From the NCBI GenBank assembly GCA_003542955.1, contig DPJP01000348.1, positions 1 through 6,089 on the forward strand: a DNA stretch of 6,089 nt. The letters are read 5' to 3'. The translations under genes and the position numbers were made by a program. Shown one piece after another: positions 1 to 5,393 of the stretch (its first letter is position 1; every line of letters begins with the position of its first letter). The stretch is from Armatimonadota bacterium (GTDB taxonomy: Bacteria > Armatimonadota > Zipacnadia > Zipacnadales > UBA11051). The notes beneath the pieces were generated by a model. That model was not told the DNA's origin. It made no database searches and saw only the letters and a list, made by a program, of their open reading frames with translations.

Positions 1-1
1 G

Positions 2-235
2 GCCACCGGCGGCAACGGCGGCAACCAGGTGGCGGGCAGAGGGGGGAATGCCGGCAATGCCACGGCGACTGGCGGGGATGGTGGTCGGGGTGGCAATGGC
101 TCTCCGCCCGGTTTCGGGGGGCAGGCGACCGGAACCGTCGTGGCCACGGCGGGCACGCCGGGCACAGGCAGCCCGCCGGGTGATGAAGGGGCGGCGCAGC
201 ACCGTTACGGCGAGCCAGGGGCGGCGGGACAGGCA
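2..235 (+). repeat. Glycine-rich low-complexity coding segment
   Basis: The segment encodes about 78 residues dominated by Gly with Asn, Ala, Thr and Pro. It begins with a perfect 9-base tandem unit (ggcggcaac at 8-16 and 17-25, encoding GGN twice), continues with GGNAGN and GGDGGRGGNG, and then becomes Thr/Pro-rich (TAGTPGTGSPPG). It ends just before a cysteine (residue 79) and the first propeller strand. The left boundary lies outside the window. The likely role is a flexible stalk or extended linker. The resemblance to mycobacterial PE_PGRS repeats is compositional only. Confidence 0.8.
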
Positions 236-1168
236 TGCCCTGCCGACACGAACTACGGCGTGGTCGTCAGCAATTCACCGCAGAAGAAGATCTACGGCTA
301 TCCGGGCTTCTACAACACGGCGGTTGCCGGGAATCAGGTCGACCCGGGCTTCACGCTTGGCGGCGCCAACTCGCCCATCCAGGCGTGGCAGGGCCAGAGC
401 ATGATCTTCAGCCCCGACAACGCGCTGCTCTGGGCGGGCAACGAACTCGGCGGCATGTGCCTGTACCGCAACCCGCTGACCACCAGCGGCGACAGGGCCC
501 CGGACCTGCAACTGCACATAGACGGCATGCAGTGGTACTCGATCTGGTACGAGCCTCAGGCGGATGTCCTCTACGCCACCACGATGAGCACCGCGCTCAT
601 CTACGCCTGGGATGGCGCCTCAGTCGGGAGTGTCAACCGGCCGCCCGACCGAACGATTGCGGTGCCCGATTACTGGGGCCAGGGCTACCTGACCGGCGCA
701 CCGAGCTCGAGTGTGCTCTTCATGGCCGCGCGCCTCAACGGCATCGACAGCGTGCTGGTATTCGACGACGCCGACGGGCGCAACGGCGTGAGCGGGCCAG
801 ACCGCTCCTGGCGGCCACAGAACTTCAGCGCCGCCAACACGCATGCCTTCAGTTGGGACGACACGCGCAACCTGCTCTATGTAGGAGTGCCGAACCTGAG
901 CCAGGTACACGTCTACTCCGACGCCTCGACGCGCGAGGGCTCGGTCACGCCGGACCGCACTATCACCATCGACTTCCCCGGCAAGGTGACTGTCGACTGG
1001 ATATCCGGTGTCGTCGTTGCGCCCGATCATGATCTTCTCTTCGTATCAATGTACAAGGGCCAGACCATGGTCTTCCGCGGTGCAAGCAGCCTGCAGGGCA
1101 CACCTGAGGCGGATCGGCGCGATCAGTTGGGGAACGAGGCGCTCGGTCTGGGCGTGTTCAAGCAGTGA
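2..1168 (+). CDS. Glycine-rich, probably secreted beta-propeller protein (5' end outside window)
   Basis: The reading frame is open to the left edge with no stop. The GTG at 29 has no Shine-Dalgarno and lies inside the Gly-rich run, so the true start is upstream and the gene is 5'-partial (388 visible codons, stop TGA). Visible residues 1-78 are low complexity (Gly, Ala, Asn, Thr, Pro; GGNGG-type units). From about residue 85 (NYGVVVSN) to the end there are about six degenerate beta-propeller-like repeats. Each has a hydrophobic strand (IYAWD, VLVFDD, VHVYSDAS), then a G...PDR(T/S)-type turn (residues 164-169, 213-219, 265-270, 316-322), then a strand such as LLYVG or LLFVS. The downstream gene is a clear paralogue, with shared SIWY, IYAWDGAS, STREG, VTPDRTIT and terminal LGVF motifs. 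Function is unknown. Export is inferred from the lipoprotein paralogue and the low-complexity stalk. NHL- or YVTN-like folds are alternatives to the exact propeller class. Confidence 0.85.
   Translation, partial: ATGGNGGNQVAGRGGNAGNATATGGDGGRGGNGSPPGFGGQATGTVVATAGTPGTGSPPGDEGAAQHRYGEPGAAGQACPADTNYGVVVSNSPQKKIYGYPGFYNTAVAGNQVDPGFTLGGANSPIQAWQGQSMIFSPDNALLWAGNELGGMCLYRNPLTTSGDRAPDLQLHIDGMQWYSIWYEPQADVLYATTMSTALIYAWDGASVGSVNRPPDRTIAVPDYWGQGYLTGAPSSSVLFMAARLNGIDSVLVFDDADGRNGVSGPDRSWRPQNFSAANTHAFSWDDTRNLLYVGVPNLSQVHVYSDASTREGSVTPDRTITIDFPGKVTVDWISGVVVAPDHDLLFVSMYKGQTMVFRGASSLQGTPEADRRDQLGNEALGLGVFKQ
597..618 (+). repeat. 22-base exact match to the paralogous gene (copy 1)
   Basis: This segment, coding for the core of the IYAWDGA strand, is identical to 1719-1740 in the downstream paralogue, 1,122 bases away. 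The flanking codons have diverged. It marks the tandem duplication and is not a mobile or regulatory repeat. Confidence 0.8.
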
Positions 1169-1260
1169 TGCCGCAGAACCCCGCCGGCAATCACGCGGAT
1201 CAACTCTGATGCGGAGGGTGCGGGGGCGGCCAAAGCAGCCAAACAAAGAAACCGGTCAAC

Positions 1261-1267
1261 AAGGAGG
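1261..1267 (+). promoter_or_regulatory. Strong Shine-Dalgarno of the lipoprotein gene
   Basis: AAGGAGG lies 6 bases before the ATG at 1274. It fixes that start and gives the protein a textbook lipoprotein signal. I saw no convincing promoter or terminator in the 105 bases separating this gene from its upstream paralogue, so co-transcription is possible. Confidence 0.85.
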
Positions 1268-1273
1268 CGACAC

Positions 1274-2278
1274 ATGTTCGCGCGGATTGTGCTTGGACCT
1301 GCGGTTGTGGTGCTCCTGGTCTGCCTGCTGGGCTGCAACGCGGACGGCATCATACCCAGCGGCGGCGAGAAGAAGACATACGGCGTTGTAACCGGGGAGA
1401 CATCCGCCGAGAGGGTCAACGTCAAGACAGACTGGTTTACGACCAGAGTCAGCGGCAGTCAGGCGGAGCCGGACTTCGTCCTCGGGGGCGAGAACTTCCC
1501 TATCATCGCGGCAACAGGCAACACCATCCAGTTGAGCGCCGACCGCTCTCGAGTGTGGATAGCCGATGAGCTTCGCGGCGTCTCGATGTTCAGCGACCCC
1601 CTCACGGGCGGTGATCGGGCGCCCGACCTGGTTCTGAGTCCGGGGGCGGACAAGCTTCAGTCCATCTGGTATGACGAGCCCAGGGACATCATCTACGCCA
1701 CGTCGCCGACCACGAGCTTCATCTACGCCTGGGATGGCGCTTCCGCGGGCGGGAGTCGGCCGCCGGACAGGAGCATCGAGATAGCCGGCTACCTCGGCGG
1801 AGCCAGCCTGACCGGCGCAACGGGCTCGGACCGCCTGTTTGTGGCCGCCACGGTCAATACAGTGCGCAAGGTGCTCGTCTACGATCAGGCGCACCTGGCC
1901 GACGGCGCGCAGGCGCCCAGCCGCGTCTGCGAGCCCCAGGAGTTCAGCACTCTCTCCCCGGCACTGGACGCACAGCGCGACATCCTGTATCTCAGGGCGC
2001 GGGTGGCGGCGGTGATTCAGGTCTACACGTCTGCCTCAACCCGCGAGGGCGTGGTGACACCAGATCGCACAATCACTGTCAACTTCCCGGGCATGACGGC
2101 GGGCGACTGGGTAACGAGCCTCGCGGTGGCGCCGGAAAACGATCTGCTCTTCGTCGGCATGGTGATGGGGCAACTACTCGTCTATGAAGACATCAGCATG
2201 CGCCAGGGCGCCGTCACTTGCGCGAAACATGAGCGTGTGGGCGAGAATCTCTTCGCGCTGGGGGTGTTTGCGCAGTAG
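1274..2278 (+). CDS. Lipoprotein with beta-propeller-like repeats, paralogue of the upstream gene
   Basis: This complete 334-residue protein starts at ATG with AAGGAGG upstream and stops at TAG. The N-terminus is a signal-peptidase-II leader: Arg4, a hydrophobic core (residues 6-19) and lipobox L18-L19-G20-C21. Asn at +2 would be compatible with outer-membrane sorting if an E. coli-like rule applies. The rest is a run of propeller-like repeats starting at TYGVV (35-39), with recurring turns: DRAPDL (114-119), RPPDRSI (162-168), APSRV (214-218) and VTPDRTIT (261-268). The strands include FIYAWDGAS, KVLVYD, VIQVYTSAS and LLFVGM. It aligns along its whole propeller with the gene upstream, but a short linker (about 14 residues after Cys21) replaces the Gly-rich segment. 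No catalytic motif is visible. It is probably a surface or periplasmic binding or scaffold protein, and its ligand is unknown. Confidence 0.9.
   Translation: MFARIVLGPAVVVLLVCLLGCNADGIIPSGGEKKTYGVVTGETSAERVNVKTDWFTTRVSGSQAEPDFVLGGENFPIIAATGNTIQLSADRSRVWIADELRGVSMFSDPLTGGDRAPDLVLSPGADKLQSIWYDEPRDIIYATSPTTSFIYAWDGASAGGSRPPDRSIEIAGYLGGASLTGATGSDRLFVAATVNTVRKVLVYDQAHLADGAQAPSRVCEPQEFSTLSPALDAQRDILYLRARVAAVIQVYTSASTREGVVTPDRTITVNFPGMTAGDWVTSLAVAPENDLLFVGMVMGQLLVYEDISMRQGAVTCAKHERVGENLFALGVFAQ
1719..1740 (+). repeat. 22-base exact match to the paralogous gene (copy 2)
   Basis: This is the partner of 597-618 and encodes the same IYAWDGA strand. One base outside each edge the two copies already differ (c versus t on both sides). 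Confidence 0.8.
2244..2264 (+). repeat. Degenerate direct repeat, copy in the 3' end of the lipoprotein gene
   Basis: This 21-base segment encodes the terminal (E)NLFALG of the lipoprotein. It matches 2332-2352 downstream at 19 of 21 positions; the two differences are t/c at the fifth base and g/c at the fourteenth. Confidence 0.6.
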
Positions 2279-2438
2279 GGCCACCCTCTGGCGAATGGGG
2301 CTCGCGCGCGGGGCGGAGAAGCAACGGCGTCAGAACCTCTTCGCCCTGGGGGCATCGCTCGCCGTGTTGTCGGCCGAAAGGGAGGCGGGCGAGGCGTGGC
2401 TCTGCTGCTCGAGTCCTGCTGCGAACGAGCCGAGGAGG
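2279..2438 (+). other. Convergent intergenic region
   Basis: This is 160 bases between the stop of the lipoprotein gene (plus) and the stop of the membrane-protein gene (minus). It holds the degenerate repeat copy at 2332-2352 and two weak inverted repeats (gccc/gggc around 2343-2353; ggctc 2398-2402 with gagcc 2427-2431, long loop). No hairpin followed by a T-run was found, so I call no intrinsic terminator for either strand. Confidence 0.6.
2332..2352 (+). repeat. Degenerate direct repeat, copy downstream of the lipoprotein gene
   Basis: This is the second copy of the 2244-2264 segment, 88 bases downstream and outside any credible gene. Translated in its own frame it again reads NLFALG, preceded by a charged EKQRRQ comparable to the HERVGE in the gene. 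It could be the remnant of a third propeller copy or of a partial duplication. The similarity does not continue clearly on either side. Confidence 0.45.
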
Positions 2439-3977
2439 TCAGGGCGTCGGCTCCCTGCCGGCGCCACCCGGCCAGGCGGCGGCGACCAACAGGATCACAC
2501 ACGCGCCCTCATACCAGTTCATGTAGGCATACTTGGAGAGCAGGCTGAATGCGCATACGGTGAAGCCGGCAGCGGCTACGAGCCGCGCGGCTGAACCCCG
2601 CGACCACCACGTCGCGAACACGCCCAAGGCCAAGGCGATGAGCACCAGGGGCACGGAGGGCAGCGAGTATCCGGTAGTGGCCAATACCAATCCCGGCAGG
2701 CTCAGGGCGTTCTCATGCACCGACTTCTGCGCGAAGCCGAGGACGACATCGCGGAGCATCTCCCCCGCGTCCCAGATGAGGAAGGGCAGTACCACCAAGG
2801 AAAAGCAGAGCGCCATCGCAACGCGTGTGGCGCGAGTGTGCCACCCGTGGGCGAGCATCGCCGGCAGCACGCATATCGCCGTCTGCTTGACCGTCAGGCC
2901 GAACCCGAAGAGCAGCCCGGCGACGACCGGTTGCGTCATGGCCATCCCCAGCACGAAGAACGCCACGTATGCCGGATCGATCCAGGCCTGCTCTGCCGTG
3001 AAGCTCCCGGAGGGCAGCAGCATCAGGGCGCCGAGAAGAGCGGGCGCATGCGGGTGGAGGGCAGCGTCACTCCACGCATGCCGGGCCACGAGCACGCCGA
3101 TCGCGAGCCAGCAGGCCAGCAGCATCCAGCGAGGGTCTGCCCCTACCGCCGCCGGGGGAGTCGCCAGGATGATGATCCCCGGCGGGTAGATCTCGATGTT
3201 TGGGTCCGCGCTCTCGCTGACACCGAAGCGCCTCGCACGTTCGGTGCCATACGGGCTCACGATCTGGTAGCGGTACGGGTTCTCCCCACGCAGCAGCGCG
3301 CGGGGTGTCTGATCCAGCACGGAGTAGACGTCGATGACGGGGTCCGGTGAGGCGATGATCGCTCCCGCGCGAGTGGCGCCGCCCAGCACCAGCATTGTCA
3401 GCACGGCCGCCACCGCCGCCGGGGCCGGGCGCACTGTGTCGCCATCGGCACTGCGAAGACGCCCGGCGAGCCACGCCGGAGGCAGCAGGCACATGGCCGT
3501 CGCCACAATCACCGCGGCCATCCACGCCACAGACACGACACCGACGCCGACAGGGCTCTCGACATACATGAGCTTCGTGTAGAGCAGGCCGCTGCCGGCA
3601 CACCACAGCACCACACCCGGCAGCACTGCGCCGAGCGGCGTCTGCTTCCCCGCGCGGCGCAGCAGGCCGGCAGCCACTGCCACAAAGCCGACGAGACCGA
3701 GATAGGCCGCCCATGGCGTCGGCCGCGCCGCGAGCGCATCGCGATACGCGCCAACCAACAGCCCCGCGGGGCCGACAACGGCGAGGCCGCGCAACGCCCA
3801 CTCGCCTGCCAACAGGCGCCCGCAGAGGTCGGGGGCGAAGACCGCAACTCCCGCGAGGGCGACGCCCACGGAGACCAGAATCACGGCCTCCGCGGAGAGA
3901 AACCCGAGCGTCGGCATACAGGCGACCATCACGACCGCGGCGGCCAGAACGACCACCGCACGCGCACCATCATTCAT
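2439..3977 (-). CDS. Polytopic membrane protein, GT-C/GT87-like glycosyltransferase candidate
   Basis: The protein has 512 residues, from ATG (3977) to TGA (2439). The frame stays open for 79 more codons upstream, but that stretch is Arg-rich and hydrophilic. The chosen ATG places a hydrophobic helix at once (residues 7-26) and has GAAAAGGA 13 bases upstream, a rather long spacing. I count about 14-16 hydrophobic segments (e.g. 30-48, 61-79, 88-107, 116-135, 144-164, 186-203, 283-299, 333-373, 383-401, 440-457, 463-480, 487-503). The central loop 204-264 has D212, D216 and D222, then LLRGENPY (228-235) and IYPPG (263-267). Together with VKQT (363-366) in a helix, this follows the pattern D...G-x-NPY...YPP...K(P/Q) of GT87/DUF2029-like polyprenyl-phosphate-sugar transferases. 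Several helices precede the loop, more than in a minimal GT-C enzyme. Membrane location is certain; sugar transfer is an inference. Confidence 0.85.
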   Translation of the reverse strand: MNDGARAVVVLAAAVVMVACMPTLGFLSAEAVILVSVGVALAGVAVFAPDLCGRLLAGEWALRGLAVVGPAGLLVGAYRDALAARPTPWAAYLGLVGFVAVAAGLLRRAGKQTPLGAVLPGVVLWCAGSGLLYTKLMYVESPVGVGVVSVAWMAAVIVATAMCLLPPAWLAGRLRSADGDTVRPAPAAVAAVLTMLVLGGATRAGAIIASPDPVIDVYSVLDQTPRALLRGENPYRYQIVSPYGTERARRFGVSESADPNIEIYPPGIIILATPPAAVGADPRWMLLACWLAIGVLVARHAWSDAALHPHAPALLGALMLLPSGSFTAEQAWIDPAYVAFFVLGMAMTQPVVAGLLFGFGLTVKQTAICVLPAMLAHGWHTRATRVAMALCFSLVVLPFLIWDAGEMLRDVVLGFAQKSVHENALSLPGLVLATTGYSLPSVPLVLIALALGVFATWWSRGSAARLVAAAGFTVCAFSLLSKYAYMNWYEGACVILLVAAAWPGGAGREPTP

Positions 3978-4020
3978 CTTCCGTATGCAGTCCTTTTCAC
4001 GTCGCGAGCCGGCGAGTGGC

Positions 4021-4039
4021 GGACCGAGTGGACTGGTCC
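4021..4039. repeat. Imperfect inverted repeat, possible operator
   Basis: The arms GGACC-AGT and ACT-GGTCC are perfect reverse complements over 8 bases once a single unpaired g at 4026 is allowed, with a 2-base centre (4030-4031). The repeat sits 44 bases upstream of the membrane-protein start on the minus strand. It could be a dimeric regulator site or a leader hairpin, but it is short enough to arise by chance. Confidence 0.3.
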
Positions 4040-4251
4040 AACGCGGTCTGGGTTCCCTGCCTCCCGCCCACAAACCTGCCGGAAGAGCATGGCTCCAGCA
4101 TCGATAGGCCTCATGCCGCCGCGCCGCTCGACTCCGCGGATCGGCAGGGCGAGAGAGGACTGTGCCACACCGCAGCAGGCAATCGGCACAATCCGGCGAA
4201 AGGACACACGGCACAGGACGTGCAGGCTATTGGATGCCGTAACACCCCGAT

Positions 4252-4256
4252 GGAGG
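4252..4256 (+). promoter_or_regulatory. Shine-Dalgarno deciding the GTG start of the URO-D-like gene
   Basis: GGAGG lies 10 bases before GTG 4267. It supports this non-ATG start, and the protein then begins MTHKQRVLAAIKGEPTDRLP, the usual beginning of URO-D-family proteins. The nearby ATG at 4250 is in another frame. Confidence 0.75.
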
Positions 4257-4266
4257 ACCACCCATC

Positions 4267-5373
4267 GTGACACACAAGCAGCGTGTACTGGCAGCGATCA
4301 AGGGCGAACCCACCGATCGGCTCCCGTTCTGCAGTCGCATCGAGCTATGGTACAACTACCACGCCGCGCAGGGCACGTTGCCTGAGCCCTACCGCCGGGT
4401 GTCGCAGTGGGAGCTGCAGCGGCAACTCGATATCGGCGTGGTCGGCTACTACGGCGCCGGGGTGGACTTCTACACGTTCGTCCATCACGACATGCGCTAC
4501 ACGCAGACGCGGGATGAGCAGGGCCGCAGGGTGACCATCGAGACCCCACACGGCTCACTCAGCGCGGCGTGGATGTACCCGGCCGAACTCAAGGGCAGCG
4601 CATCGAGTACGGTGCAGACCGAGCACCTCTTCAAGAGCCCAGATGACTATGACGCGCTGCTCTACTACATCAATAACTCCGAGCCGGTTGAGAACTACGA
4701 GGAGTACCAGGACCTGCCTGACGCCATCGGCGAGGAGGGTGTGGCCCTGCCCTTCACGCAGAAGGTGCCTTTGCATCTGCTGATGGAAGACTACATGGGC
4801 TATGAGCGCTTCTACTACGAGTTCCATGACAACCGGGAGCGCGTCGAGCAGTTGCACGATGCTCTCGTCGAACAACAACTCAAGGTGATGGAGTTGGCCG
4901 CGGCGGCGCCGTGCGAGATCATCGAGGTGGGCGGCAACTACGATGAGCAGATGACCCCACCGCCGATATTTGAGAGCCACATGATCCCGTTCCACAGGCA
5001 GGCCGCGGAGATACTCCACCGGGGTGGGAAGCTGGTGGCGACCCATGGCGACGGCGAGATGAAGCGCCTGCACGAACTGCTCAAGCAGACTGATGTCGAT
5101 GTCGTCGAGTCGATTACGCCCGAGCCGATGACGAGCATCAACATGCGCCACCTGCGCGAGCTGTGGGCCGACGGCCCGGCGATCTGGGGCGGGCTGGCGG
5201 CGATCATCTTCACCCCGACATTCACCGAGGACAGCTTCCGGCGCTATGTCGACGACCTGCTCGAGGCGATGGCCGGTCACCCGCGCTTCATCCTCGGCTT
5301 TGGCGACAACGTGCCGACCGACGCCATATTCGAGCGCGTCGAGTACGTTGCTGAACTGGTGTCGAGTACTTGA
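4267..5373 (+). CDS. Uroporphyrinogen decarboxylase (URO-D) superfamily protein, not HemE
   Basis: This complete 368-residue protein starts at GTG and stops at TGA. The N-terminus (KQRVLAAIKGEPTDRLPF, residues 4-21) and the C-terminal half are typical of the URO-D/MtaA-CmuA TIM-barrel family: EVGGNYDEQMTPPPIFE (220-236), ATHGDGEMKRL (258-268), VDVVESITPEPM (277-288), IWGGL (306-310) and ILGFGDNVPTDAIFERVEYVAELV (342-365). The RQAGRY-type substrate motif of true HemE is absent, so heme synthesis is unlikely. The corrinoid/CoM methyltransferases of the family bind Zn through His-x-Cys; here the equivalent is H260-G-D-G with no Cys. This resembles a large uncharacterised H-x-D-G subgroup found in environmental bacteria. 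The protein is cytosolic, with no signal peptide. The next gene follows after 20 bases, so the two are probably co-transcribed. A methyl-transfer or decarboxylation role is possible but unproven; the substrate is unknown. Confidence 0.88.
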   Translation: MTHKQRVLAAIKGEPTDRLPFCSRIELWYNYHAAQGTLPEPYRRVSQWELQRQLDIGVVGYYGAGVDFYTFVHHDMRYTQTRDEQGRRVTIETPHGSLSAAWMYPAELKGSASSTVQTEHLFKSPDDYDALLYYINNSEPVENYEEYQDLPDAIGEEGVALPFTQKVPLHLLMEDYMGYERFYYEFHDNRERVEQLHDALVEQQLKVMELAAAAPCEIIEVGGNYDEQMTPPPIFESHMIPFHRQAAEILHRGGKLVATHGDGEMKRLHELLKQTDVDVVESITPEPMTSINMRHLRELWADGPAIWGGLAAIIFTPTFTEDSFRRYVDDLLEAMAGHPRFILGFGDNVPTDAIFERVEYVAELVSST

Positions 5374-5377
5374 CCCG

Positions 5378-5385
5378 AAAAGGGG
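5378..5385 (+). promoter_or_regulatory. Shine-Dalgarno of the PQQ-like propeller gene
   Basis: AAAAGGGG begins 4 bases after the URO-D stop codon and ends 8 bases before ATG 5394. It supports that start and translation as the second gene of a two-gene unit. Confidence 0.7.
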
Positions 5386-5393
5386 CAGCTACG

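Larger units (their letters stand above)
3978..4266. other. Divergent intergenic region, presumed promoters
   Basis: This is 289 bases between the divergent starts of the membrane protein and the URO-D-like gene. The frames open through it are Arg/Pro/His-rich with no recognisable domain, so I call no gene. Transcription in both directions presumably starts here, but I found no convincing -35/-10 pair. The only structured element I can support is the imperfect inverted repeat at 4021-4039. Confidence 0.6.

Noticed and set aside
2..235. Mycobacterial PE_PGRS-type protein
   Set aside because: Only the GGNGG composition is similar. No PE domain is visible, and the C-terminal propeller and neighbours do not fit a mycobacterium.
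1177..1222. Possible terminator or promoter between the two propeller genes
   Set aside because: Only very short complementary stretches (atca/tgat) were found, with no T-run and no convincing -35/-10 pair.
1256..1894. 212-codon minus-strand frame opposite the lipoprotein gene
   Set aside because: It is a high-GC antisense shadow. The plus-strand frame has a Shine-Dalgarno, a lipobox and a paralogue.
2398..2431. Possible intrinsic terminator (ggctc...gagcc) between the convergent genes
   Set aside because: The stem is only 5 bases with a 24-base loop and no T-run in either direction.
2184..2594. 136-codon plus-strand frame spanning the convergent intergenic region
   Set aside because: It starts inside the lipoprotein gene in another frame and ends inside the membrane-protein gene. 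Only the short NLFALG stretch is notable, and it is reported as a repeat.
3978..4214. 79-codon upstream extension of the minus-strand membrane protein
   Set aside because: The extension is Arg/Pro-rich and hydrophilic, lies ahead of an immediate transmembrane helix, and has no sign of a domain. The ATG at 3977 gives a normal membrane-protein N-terminus.
3974..4273. Minus-strand 99-codon frame overlapping the start of the membrane-protein gene
   Set aside because: It begins at a GTG inside the URO-D-like gene's 5' end, is Arg-rich and has no recognisable motif. The stop/start overlap (ATGA) with the membrane-protein gene is probably chance.
4267..5373. Heme-pathway uroporphyrinogen decarboxylase (hemE)
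   Set aside because: The N-terminal RQAGRY-type motif is missing and the active-site region differs. Only superfamily membership is supported.
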